Source: Tannerellaceae bacterium (GTDB taxonomy: Bacteria; Bacteroidota; Bacteroidia; Bacteroidales; Tannerellaceae). Taken from it: a stretch of 64,000 bases of DNA. Positions 43,357-50,993 of the stretch are shown in pieces. The DNA lies in NCBI GenBank assembly GCA_031280645.1, contig JAITGL010000010.1, positions 46,304 through 110,303 of the forward strand. The letters are read 5' to 3'. A program made the position numbers and the translations under genes. Positions within the stretch are counted from its first letter, which is position 1. Each line of letters opens with the position of its first letter. The notes under the pieces are model-generated. The model worked only from the letters and a program-made list of their open reading frames with translations. It was not told the origin of the DNA and did no database searches.

Positions 43357-43391
43357 AAGGGGGATGTACGCTTGCCCCGCACATCCCCCTT
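43357..43391. terminator. Bidirectional terminator between convergent genes
   Basis: AAGGGGGATGT pairs perfectly with ACATCCCCCTT (11 bases) around a 13-base loop. It lies between the 108-residue gene (plus) and the BACON-like lipoprotein gene (minus). Confidence 0.8.
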
Positions 43392-43415
43392 ACTTTATTG
43401 TTCAATGATGCCCCT

Positions 43416-43850
43416 TTACGGTTTTTGCGTAATCCTCAAATAGGCGTCATTAACGGTATTGGGATAAGGACTGGAAAAAAGAACTTCAAAGCTCCTTTCT
43501 ACCCCGGTAGTATTGGGCTGGGGCTTTACTTTTAATATGTGCCTGTTATCAAGCATGTAAAGCTCAACCCATTTAGCAACCATTGTATCGCGATACCTGG
43601 TAAAGTGATTCCCCAGTTGATCTACTATTATATGAGTATTATTCTCTATGATGGCGCTATCATCCATCATAATGCCTCCAATCCAGGCGCCATTGTCCTT
43701 TATTCGGACTTCAGAAGGCGTTGCATCGTTCTTCAATATCAAATGGTGCGTTTCCAGGCCCATCGAAGTAGTACCGCCTCCATCGGGTAAGTACTCATTG
43801 CAACCTGAAAAGAAGGTTATGAAACATAAAAGCAAAACCGTTGATTTCAT
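43416..43850 (-). CDS. Small BACON-like lipoprotein
   Basis: From the ATG at 43850 the product has 144 residues (an ATG four codons earlier, at 43862, is possible). The signal is MKSTVLLLCFITFFSGCNE with lipobox FSGC. The rest is beta-rich and ends in NTTGVERSFEVLFSS and DAYLRITQKP, the closing pattern of BACON domains, which bind carbohydrate or mucin in Bacteroidota. It lies 11 or 23 bases after a C10-peptidase fragment. In Bacteroides, small lipoproteins beside C10 peptidases can be protease inhibitors, so that role is an alternative. Confidence 0.68.
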   Translation of the reverse strand: MKSTVLLLCFITFFSGCNEYLPDGGGTTSMGLETHHLILKNDATPSEVRIKDNGAWIGGIMMDDSAIIENNTHIIVDQLGNHFTRYRDTMVAKWVELYMLDNRHILKVKPQPNTTGVERSFEVLFSSPYPNTVNDAYLRITQKP

Positions 43851-43873
43851 GATCTTGTCCATAATAGATTCTT

Positions 43874-44080
43874 TTACGGTCTGGCGAAAGAGGTTCCCAA
43901 TATATACAACTGATCGTTGTTGTCTAAAAACGGCTGTTTGTTAGCATCCGGCTTTTCATATTCGACAAACCATCCATTACCACCGTTTGGTCCCCATCCC
44001 CAGTTGCAGAATAACATTGCGGAATTTTCTATCACTTTAAAATCTCCGTTCACCGGCAATAGTAACATTTTCTTTTTCAT
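43874..44080 (-). pseudogene. C-terminal remnant of a C10 (streptopain-like) peptidase
   Basis: A 68-codon frame begins MKKKMLLLPVNGDFKV and contains LFCNWGWGPNGGNGWF, close to the conserved NWGWGG...GF segment near the end of C10 cysteine peptidases. The catalytic Cys and His regions, normally encoded hundreds of bases upstream, are missing; only about 90 bases separate this frame from the neighbouring gene. A TATCTTCG box and an A-rich leader precede the ATG. This suggests an internal deletion joining the original start to the C-terminus, or a reused short gene. Confidence 0.45.
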
Positions 44081-44172
44081 TTCTTTTTGTTTTAAATTAT
44101 TAGTTAAAGTTTGACGAAGATAATAATCTTTTCTTTATATCAAAGCAATCAAAAAAAAATATCATCCCGCCC

Positions 44173-44994
44173 CTACGCCCCCAATCCCCCTACCAACTCC
44201 TTAAACAACGCCGTCATACGCTCCGAAGCCTCGCCCGCCGCGCGGATCACATCGTTGGCATCGTTCACAAAATCATCGTCGAAATGATAGCCCTCGTTCG
44301 TTATTACCGACATGCCGAAAACCCTGATCCCCGCATGACGGGCCACTATTACCTCCGCAGCCGTGCTCATCCCTACGGCGTCGGCCCCAGCCCGGCCGAA
44401 AAAAGCATACTCGGCGGGAGTTTCGTACGAAGGGCCGGTGAGGGCAACGTAAACGCCCTTCTTTACGGAAATGCCAAGCCGGGCCGCAATCTCCTCGGCG
44501 CGGGATATCAGCTCGCGGTCGTAAGCGCGGGTCATATCCGGGAAGCGCGGGCCGAGGCTCTGATCGTTGGGCCCGACCAGAGGGTTGGGAGCCATGTTGA
44601 TATGATCGCTTATTATCATCAGGTCGCCCACCTTAAGGCTCGGATTAATGCCGCCCGCCGCATTCGACACAAGCAACGTTTGCACGCCAAGACGCTTCAT
44701 CACCCTCACCGGCCAGGTTACCTGCTCCATGGTATAGCCCTCGTAATAATGAAAACGGCCCTGCATGGCAAGTACGGGGCATCCTCCAAGCCGGCCGCAG
44801 ATAAGATTCCCCCTGTGCCCGGCCGCCGTTGAACGGGCAAAATGTGGAATCTCCGAGTAAGGAATAACCGTGGCGTCCTCGATGCAATCGGCCAGCGAGC
44901 CCAGGCCGCTGCCCAGGATGATAGCCGTGGGCGGACAAAACGGCAGGCGGGAAATGAGGAAATCGGCCGAGGCCGAAAGCTTTTCGTTCTTCAT
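44173..44994 (-). CDS. punA: Purine nucleoside phosphorylase
   Basis: The 273-residue enzyme splits purine nucleosides with phosphate to base and ribose-1-phosphate. The phosphate-binding loop is [11 protein letters not shown] near residue 27, followed by [14 protein letters not shown] near residue 55 and [16 protein letters not shown] near residue 112. The base-binding region contains [15 protein letters not shown] near residue 190 and [12 protein letters not shown] near residue 235. Motifs and length match the trimeric PNP-I (PunA) type for inosine and guanosine. It has a consensus promoter 35 bases upstream. Confidence 0.95.
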   Translation of the reverse strand: MKNEKLSASADFLISRLPFCPPTAIILGSGLGSLADCIEDATVIPYSEIPHFARSTAAGHRGNLICGRLGGCPVLAMQGRFHYYEGYTMEQVTWPVRVMKRLGVQTLLVSNAAGGINPSLKVGDLMIISDHINMAPNPLVGPNDQSLGPRFPDMTRAYDRELISRAEEIAARLGISVKKGVYVALTGPSYETPAEYAFFGRAGADAVGMSTAAEVIVARHAGIRVFGMSVITNEGYHFDDDFVNDANDVIRAAGEASERMTALFKELVGGLGA

Positions 44995-45028
44995 AATTGA
45001 TTTGTTCTTAATGTTATAAATCCTGCGG

Positions 45029-45058
45029 CAAAGCTAAGCCTATTCAATCGCTTGCCAA
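45029..45058 (-). promoter_or_regulatory. Promoter of the purine nucleoside phosphorylase gene
   Basis: On the minus strand TTG, a 19-base spacer and TAGCTTTG match the consensus. Array 3 begins 31 bases further upstream. Confidence 0.82.
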
Positions 45059-45088
45059 AATTGCGGCGAGCAGGGCCTGATTATCAGG

Positions 45089-45457
45089 GTTTGTCCGGGA
45101 GAGTCCTGATAATTCGGATGTCAGGGAGGCTTTTGTCAAATGACAATTCCGTCCCGGAAATTCCGGGGAGCTTTTGTCAAATGACAATTCCTTCCCGAAA
45201 ATTCCGGGGAGCTTTTGTCAAATGACAATTCCTTCCCAAAATTTCCGGGAAGCTTTTGTCAAATGACAATTCCTTCCCAAAATTTCCGGGAAGCTTTTGT
45301 CGGATGACAATTCCTTCCCGAAAATTCCGGGGAGCTTTTGTCGGATGACAATTCCTTCCCAAAATTTCCGGGGAGCTTTTGTCGGATGACAATTCCTTCC
45401 CGGAAATTCCGGGGAGCTTTTGTCATTTGACAATGCCTTTTCAAAATGTTATGGATG
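45089..45457. repeat. Array 3: nine 41-base tandem units
   Basis: CTTTTGTC begins at 45130, 45171, 45212, 45253, 45294, 45335, 45376 and 45417, an exact 41-base period; a degenerate unit occupies 45089-45129. Each unit holds an inverted repeat TTGTCA/TGACAA, whose centre is AA, GGA(T) or TT in different units while the arms stay paired. The unit shares GAAGCTTTTG and period with array 4. It lies between the divergent punA and DUF4139 genes and has no unique spacers. Confidence 0.92.
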
Positions 45458-45559
45458 CGCTTGCCATGGGATCTGTATCCTTATGATTCTCCCCCTCTAA
45501 AGGAAATTTTCTATATTCGCCGGCAATAAATCGGTATTAAAAAAGAAAGAAAAACGAAC

Positions 45560-47221
45560 ATGGATACAACTAAATTTTATTTGATCGCCTCCATCGCGCT
45601 TTGCCTCCTCCTCCCCGCCAAGGCGCAGCAAGTTACGCACGGAACCTTGCAGGAAGCCGTTGTTTTTTTCAACGGCGCAGAGCTTACCCACTCGGCCGCA
45701 GCCCCGCTATCGAAAGGCGAAAACGAAGTATGGATCGAGGGACTAAGCCCGCAAATCGACCGGAACAGCCTGAAGATTAAGATGACCGGAGGCGCCGTAG
45801 TCTCCTCCTACGAGTTCGCCCCCAATTATCTTGCCGACAAGCCCCTTAGCCCCGCCGCCCGCAAGCTGCAAGACTCGATCGACCTCTGCCGGAAAAACCT
45901 CCTCGAAACGCAAACCGGCGCCAGGATCAACGAACAGCTCATCGCCCTGCTCAACAACGGAACCACAAAGAATGTATCAGGGTCCGACAAAGGCATGCCG
46001 TTCGACGACCTGGTGAAAACCATGGACTACTTCAAAGCCAAGTCAACCGAGCTCATCCTCGCCTCCTCCTCGCTCAAGGAACGGGAAGCCGAGCTTACGC
46101 AAACCATCAACCGGCTCGCCGCCCAATTCAACCAGGAAGCCTTGAAGAACAACAAGGCGTCGGGCGTTTTGAAAATCCGCCTCAACGCTCCCCAGGCGGC
46201 CAACAGCCTCGTAACCGTGAGCTATTATACCGCCGCCGCCGGCTGGACGCCCTACTACGACATGAATATCGAGTCGACCGACCGCCCCATCAAGCTCATC
46301 TTTAAAGCCCGGCTGCGGCAGGTAACAGGCATCGACTGGAACCGGGTAAAGCTTACCCTCTCGTCTAACCAGCCCAGCCGCGGCCGCATGGCCCCCACGC
46401 TCCATCCCTGGTTTCTCGACTTCAGCCAGCCGGCGGTAGAGGTATACAGCCGCTCGCTTTCGAAAAACGTCGAGCTGCTCGAAGGAGCCAGAGTTGAACG
46501 CATGCCGATGGCGGCTCCGCCGAACGTTGCGGCCGACGCCGAGCCCGAAACCCCAACGCTGGATAATTACGTTACAACCGTTGACAACGACCTTAACCTC
46601 TCTTTCGCCATCGACCTCCCATACTCGATCCCCGGCAACGGCAAGGAGCAATCGGTTGACCTCGCAACCCAGGAGCTCCACGCCGCCTACCATTACTGCT
46701 GCATCCCCAAGCTCGACCCGGCCACCTACCTGATCGCCGAAATCCCCGACCCCGAAAAGCTGAACCTCCTGAGCGGCAAGGCAACCGTTACCTACGAAGG
46801 ATCGTACGTTGGCGAAACCATTCTCGACGCCGGCTCTACGCTTCCCTACATCTCGCTCGCCCTGGGCGTCGACAATCGCGTGGCCGTGAAGCGCGAGAAG
46901 GTGCAAACGTTCAGCAGCCGCAAAATGCTCGGCTCGGAGATAGAGCAGATCTCAACCTACCGCATCACGGTGCGGAACGGCCGGAACAATACCGTAAAGA
47001 TTGTTCTGAAAGACCAATATCCCGTTTCGAGCAACAATGCCATAAAAGTGGAGCTGCTGAAAGAAACCTCCAAGCCCACCCAAACCGTAGAAGACGGGGT
47101 TCCGCTTGCCGAGAAAGGCATCCTCGTATGGGAAGAAAGCCTGAAGGCCGGCGAGAGCAAGAGCTACACGGTAAGTTACAGCGTAAGATACCCGAAAGGG
47201 AAGGCTATTGTTTGGAATTGA
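45560..47221 (+). CDS. DUF4139-domain secreted protein (MuiA-like)
   Basis: The 553-residue protein has a signal peptide (FYLIASIALCLLLPAKAQ). It has the two-part layout of the DUF4139/mucoidy-inhibitor-like family: an N-terminal beta domain (QEAVVFFNGAELTHSA), a coiled region at about residues 95-200 (LILASSSLKEREAELTQTIN), and a C-terminal DUF4139 region (VSYYTAAAGWTPYYDMNIES, ending KSYTVSYSVRYPKGK). Such proteins are in the envelope; no activity is established. It is divergent from punA across array 3 and converges on the flippase gene with a 3-base gap between stops. Confidence 0.87.
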   Translation: MDTTKFYLIASIALCLLLPAKAQQVTHGTLQEAVVFFNGAELTHSAAAPLSKGENEVWIEGLSPQIDRNSLKIKMTGGAVVSSYEFAPNYLADKPLSPAARKLQDSIDLCRKNLLETQTGARINEQLIALLNNGTTKNVSGSDKGMPFDDLVKTMDYFKAKSTELILASSSLKEREAELTQTINRLAAQFNQEALKNNKASGVLKIRLNAPQAANSLVTVSYYTAAAGWTPYYDMNIESTDRPIKLIFKARLRQVTGIDWNRVKLTLSSNQPSRGRMAPTLHPWFLDFSQPAVEVYSRSLSKNVELLEGARVERMPMAAPPNVAADAEPETPTLDNYVTTVDNDLNLSFAIDLPYSIPGNGKEQSVDLATQELHAAYHYCCIPKLDPATYLIAEIPDPEKLNLLSGKATVTYEGSYVGETILDAGSTLPYISLALGVDNRVAVKREKVQTFSSRKMLGSEIEQISTYRITVRNGRNNTVKIVLKDQYPVSSNNAIKVELLKETSKPTQTVEDGVPLAEKGILVWEESLKAGESKSYTVSYSVRYPKGKAIVWN

Positions 47222-47224
47222 AAA

Positions 47225-48475
47225 TTAATTGCCCGCAGGGGGCGCGGTATTAAAGCCGCCCCCCTCGCCTCTCTTCCCAAGCGTCTTCTTCCGAAAAATT
47301 ATTAAAGAGAACAGAAACATTGAGCCGAAGGCGATATCGCTTCCGATAGCCGCCCCCATGGTTCCCATCGCCGGGATAAGGAGAGGGGCCGCAACCAGGA
47401 TGGCAACCAGGCCGATGATGGATGAAAACGCAGCGTAGCGAACATTGCCGCTACCTATAAAGTAATGGCTCAGTATGGTATTCCCACCGAAGAATATTAT
47501 TCCCGCCGAAAGAGTAAGGATAACAGACCGGATGCCGGCAAACCCCTCGCCGAACAGCTTGCCGGCGTAAAGACTTTCGGGCAGGGCAACGATGGCCGCC
47601 ATGGCAAGGCTAACGGCAACGAGGGTGAAGCGAAGAACGCGAACGGTTATGCGCCGCTGGTCGGCAACGTTGCAGGTGCGGGCTATCCGGCTGTACTCGA
47701 TATGAGCCACGCTGCGACTGATTATCCAAACGCTTTCGGCAATGCGGGTGGCAGCGTCGAGAAGGCCCACGCTGCCTCGCCCGGCAAAATGCTCGACAAG
47801 GAAATAGTTGAGGCGGGTGGCCAGGTTTTCGGCCACATTGTCGGTTGCGCTCCACATCCCGTACCGCAGCATATTGCCCACCATCCCGAACAGACGAGGC
47901 CGCTCGGCCGGCAAAGGCGTACGCAGTAGAGGCAGCAGCAGTACAAGGCTCGCGGCCGCGGCGATCCCGTGGGTGATGTAAAGCGCGGCAATGTATCCTC
48001 CCACGGTGGGATGTTCCATAGGGAAATAGATAACCAGGAGCGCAACGAAAAGTATAACTCCCTGGAGGATGCTCACAAGATTAAATCCCCTCAAATTATT
48101 CCCCCCAAGCAAAAACCGCGTATTGGCCGTGGCCGCCGAGTACAGAACCGATAGAAAGCCTACATGAATGGCCGATCCTCCGGGCAGTATCCCCGCAAGC
48201 TGCATTATAACCGTTCCGGTTGTCGATCCGGCAACAATCCAGAACATGGCAACGGGGAGGAGCATCGGCAGCGGATACCGGGGCATGAAGTACACCAGGG
48301 AATTGCCGCCGAGCAAACTGTTAACCGTCAAATTGATATTAATAGCGGCCCATATGAGCCCAACGGCCCCAACGCCTTCGGCTCCAAGCGTCCGCGCGTT
48401 AACGAATATCAGGATGAGATTGAGTACGGCAATGGCGTACCGCGTACCCGTTACGGCAAGTATCTGCTTGAACAT
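47225..48475 (-). CDS. Oligosaccharide flippase-family membrane protein
   Basis: The 416-residue protein has 12 or so hydrophobic segments (for example YAIAVLNLILIFVNARTLG at residue 13 and LLPVAMFWIVAGSTTGTVIM near residue 72) and the MOP/Wzx-like opening in which the first helix is followed by ARTLGAEGVGAVGL. It is shorter than the second flippase in the window (512 residues). It probably moves a lipid-linked sugar across the inner membrane. It is the last gene of a run with the M20 deacylase and ribF, 12 bases after the deacylase; whether it works with the distant glycan cluster is unclear. Confidence 0.82.
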   Translation of the reverse strand: MFKQILAVTGTRYAIAVLNLILIFVNARTLGAEGVGAVGLIWAAININLTVNSLLGGNSLVYFMPRYPLPMLLPVAMFWIVAGSTTGTVIMQLAGILPGGSAIHVGFLSVLYSAATANTRFLLGGNNLRGFNLVSILQGVILFVALLVIYFPMEHPTVGGYIAALYITHGIAAAASLVLLLPLLRTPLPAERPRLFGMVGNMLRYGMWSATDNVAENLATRLNYFLVEHFAGRGSVGLLDAATRIAESVWIISRSVAHIEYSRIARTCNVADQRRITVRVLRFTLVAVSLAMAAIVALPESLYAGKLFGEGFAGIRSVILTLSAGIIFFGGNTILSHYFIGSGNVRYAAFSSIIGLVAILVAAPLLIPAMGTMGAAIGSDIAFGSMFLFSLIIFRKKTLGKRGEGGGFNTAPPAGN

Positions 48476-48487
48476 TGCGGATGCGGG

Positions 48488-49558
48488 CTATTCGAGGGCG
48501 AGGCCGGAAAGGAGGCGAACGTATATCTCGATAGCTTCCCTTATCTCGGAAATTAAAACAAACTCGTTGGCCGTATGCGATCGAGCCGACTCGCCCGGCC
48601 CCATCTTTACGGTGGGGAAGGGCATAAGAGCCTGGTCGCTCAAGGTAGGCGACCCGAAAGGCTGCCGCCCAAGCAATACGGCCCGCTTGACAAACGGATG
48701 CTCAACGCTTATATGCGATGCGTTAAGCCTCAAGCTCCGCGGAGCAACCTCCGATTGCAGCCTTTCGGCAATCATCCTGCAAAGCTCGTCGTTAGAGTAT
48801 AGCCCGTTGGAGCGAACGTCGACGGTAAACCGGCAGCGGTCGGGGATAACGTTATGCTGCTCGCCGGCATGGATAACGGTTACCGTTGTCTTCACATGGC
48901 CCAGGAGGGGGCTTACAAGAGGAAAGCGACAGGAGTGCAGCCGGCCGATGTCGGCAACGGCAATGTCGATGGCGTTAACGCCCTCGTCGCGGGCTGCATG
49001 CCCGGCGCGTCCAACGGCTTCGCAGTCGAGAACCATCAGTCCGCGCTCGGCAATGGCGGGGTGCATCCCGGTGGGTTCGCCCACGAGCCCGAAGGCAATA
49101 GCCGGCAGCTCTCCTATCACGCTCTCCACTCCGCCGCTTCCCGAAACCTCCTCCTCGGCCGAGGCAAGGAATATAAAGTTAGACGGCTGCGGAGCCAGCG
49201 TGATTCGCCTGAAGGCGGCGTAAAGTGCAACGAGCGACGCCCCGGCGTCGTTACTCCCCAGGCCGTAGATGCGGTCGGAGGAGACGTCGTCGTTGTCGGG
49301 CAGGAAGGGGTTGCGCGTCCAGCCTGCAACGGGCCGCACGGTGTCGATGTGCGAGTTGAGGAGGATAGTGGGCTTTTCGGGCCGGAATGTTTGCGGAATA
49401 ACATAAACGTTGTTGCCTTTCCGCCCGACGGGCTGCCCGTGGAGCGTTAAAACCTCCGTCAGGAAGTCGGCGGCGGCGGCTTCGTCGCGGCTGAACGACG
49501 GGCGCGAGATAAGTCCCCTTAGAATGTCGAGGGCGGAGTAAAAGGCTTCACTTTCCAT
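48488..49558 (-). CDS. M20-family metallopeptidase, acetylornithine deacetylase-like
   Basis: The 356-residue protein has the M20 metal site: LLNSHIDTVRP near residue 70, GLGSNDAGASLVAL near residue 100 (bridging Asp), and the catalytic Glu-Glu in LASAEEEVSG near residue 130. The lid-domain segment (VDVRSNGLYSNDELC) lies in the middle. It is close to the enzymes that deacylate N-acyl-ornithine or N-acyl-citrulline in the Bacteroidales arginine pathway, but no other arginine gene is in the window, so the substrate is not certain. It overlaps ribF by 11 bases. Confidence 0.85.
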   Translation of the reverse strand: MESEAFYSALDILRGLISRPSFSRDEAAAADFLTEVLTLHGQPVGRKGNNVYVIPQTFRPEKPTILLNSHIDTVRPVAGWTRNPFLPDNDDVSSDRIYGLGSNDAGASLVALYAAFRRITLAPQPSNFIFLASAEEEVSGSGGVESVIGELPAIAFGLVGEPTGMHPAIAERGLMVLDCEAVGRAGHAARDEGVNAIDIAVADIGRLHSCRFPLVSPLLGHVKTTVTVIHAGEQHNVIPDRCRFTVDVRSNGLYSNDELCRMIAERLQSEVAPRSLRLNASHISVEHPFVKRAVLLGRQPFGSPTLSDQALMPFPTVKMGPGESARSHTANEFVLISEIREAIEIYVRLLSGLALE

Positions 49559-50474
49559 TGTTGAAGTAAGATTGTATGACTTGTTGATCGAGGCGCAACT
49601 GTTCTTTCAGCTCGTCGAGCGAGTCGAAGCGCATGTCGGCGCGTATGTATCGCAGGAGCTCAACGCTAATCAGGCCGTTGTAAGCCTCTCCCTCAAAATT
49701 AAAGATATGGACTTCAACGGCAACGTGGTTATCCTTGCCAAGCGTAGGCCGGCTGCCGATGTATAACATTCCGCGCATAGGCGAACGGCGGTCGAGCGCT
49801 ACGTTAACGGCGTAAACCCCGCAGGCCGGGATGAGCTTCAGCGGCTCGTTGATCTCGATATTGGCCGTAGGGAATCCGATCGTGCGCCCTATTTTACGTC
49901 CGTGGATTATTCGTCCGGCGAGGCGGTAGGGGTAGGCGAGGCATAGCCGCGCCTCCTCGACCTGTCCCTCGGCCAGCAGCTTGCGGATATGCGACGAGCT
50001 TACGGCGGGCGGTTCGGAATCGAGGCGTTGGGCTTCAAATACCTCTATTCCGGAGCTTTGTCCGTAAGCGTAATATTCTTCAAAGCCATCCCGCCGATTT
50101 TTCCCGAAGCGATTATCATAGCCTACGAGAAGCGCTTTTACTTGCCATTCTTTGGCCAGTATACCGATAAAATCGCTGGCCTGAAGGCTTGCTAACTCGG
50201 CGGTGAAGGGCATAAGGATGCAGTATTTAATATCGAGGCTTGCGAGGAGTTCCATCTTTTCGTCGAACGAGTTAAGAAGCATCGGCCGGTATCCGTCGCC
50301 CAGAACCCTTTGCGGATGTTCGCCGAAGGTGATAACGGCCGGTTCAAGCCCTTTGCGGCGGGCAAGGTCGCCAAGCTGCGCGATAAGGAAGCGATGCCCG
50401 GCATGAACGCCGTCGAAGAATCCTACTGTTGCGGCAATTGCATTGCGCGGGTTGTTATGTTTTAATATCAGCAT
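49548..50474 (-). CDS. ribF: Bifunctional riboflavin kinase/FAD synthetase
   Basis: The 308-residue enzyme makes FMN from riboflavin and FAD from FMN. The N-terminal adenylyltransferase domain has FFDGVHAGHRFLI near residue 18, with the HxGH motif of nucleotidyltransferases, and SSSHIRKLLAEG near residue 160. The C-terminal kinase domain begins RIIHGRKIGRTIGFPTANIE near residue 192 and continues with VEVHIFNFEGEAYN. Length is standard. It starts at an isolated position 100 bases from the glycan-cluster promoter and overlaps the M20 gene by 11 bases. Confidence 0.95.
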   Translation of the reverse strand: MLILKHNNPRNAIAATVGFFDGVHAGHRFLIAQLGDLARRKGLEPAVITFGEHPQRVLGDGYRPMLLNSFDEKMELLASLDIKYCILMPFTAELASLQASDFIGILAKEWQVKALLVGYDNRFGKNRRDGFEEYYAYGQSSGIEVFEAQRLDSEPPAVSSSHIRKLLAEGQVEEARLCLAYPYRLAGRIIHGRKIGRTIGFPTANIEINEPLKLIPACGVYAVNVALDRRSPMRGMLYIGSRPTLGKDNHVAVEVHIFNFEGEAYNGLISVELLRYIRADMRFDSLDELKEQLRLDQQVIQSYFNNGK

Positions 50475-50575
50475 TACTTTACATGAAATTTAATAATAAG
50501 AGACGCAGCTCTTTACTCTATAAACATTTTTAACTAAATTGATTATGTTGCTTAACATATCTTGACTACTTATGC

Positions 50576-50606
50576 TTGTTGACGTTATAATCTACCAATA
50601 TCTTTG
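50576..50606 (+). promoter_or_regulatory. Promoter upstream of the galactofuranose glycan operon
   Basis: TTG, a 20-base spacer and TATCTTTG match the consensus. The predicted start is near 50613, about 380 bases before the flippase ATG, and a terminator lies only about 50 bases downstream of it. Confidence 0.8.
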
Positions 50607-50659
50607 CATTGTGGTTTTTTCATAATAGTATTAGATTTAAGGTTAACAAAGTTGATTAG

Positions 50660-50689
50660 GGGATGTCGGGAGACATCCTTTAATTTTTT
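50660..50689 (+). terminator. Early terminator in the glycan operon leader (attenuator or sRNA end)
   Basis: GGATGTC pairs with GACATCC around GGGA, followed by TTTAATTTTTT. Together with the promoter at 50576-50606 it would give a transcript of about 75 bases. The stretch 50690-50940 shows nothing else recognisable. Confidence 0.75.
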
Positions 50690-50939
50690 CTACTCCTTTC
50701 AACTTTTCCATCTTCTTTCCTGCATTTTTTAAGGCCTCAAAATTACATCAAAATTTGAATTTGCCCCGTCCGCCTCCGAAGATATCGTTGCGAGCGGGGT
50801 TAATTGTTTGTCGACAGCTATCGAAAGCCGGGCGCTCCGGCAGGATTTCAAGGCAAGGCAAATTGCTGGGGCAAGGTTGCCGATAGGGTAGGCGGATTGC
50901 CGGCTTGGGATGCTCCGGCGGATATTCTGTTTTTATTTA

Positions 50940-50947
50940 TATTTTTG
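50940..50947 (+). promoter_or_regulatory. Second candidate promoter box before the flippase gene
   Basis: TATTTTTG fits the -7 consensus and lies 46 bases before the ATG at 50994, but no TTG is at the usual spacing. It could allow expression independent of the upstream leader. Confidence 0.4.
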
Positions 50948-50993
50948 CCTGCCCAAAAAAAGATCATACGCTCGATACTTATAGTACTGCTCA

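Noticed and set aside
45177..45444. Three overlapping minus-strand frames of 61-71 codons with repeated peptides
   Set aside because: They are the same 41-base array read in successive frames; no independent evidence for translation.
45089..45457. Regular repeats considered as a CRISPR array (also 23840-24085 and 56282-56689)
   Set aside because: The units are contiguous at 41 bases with no unique spacers, and no cas genes are in the window.
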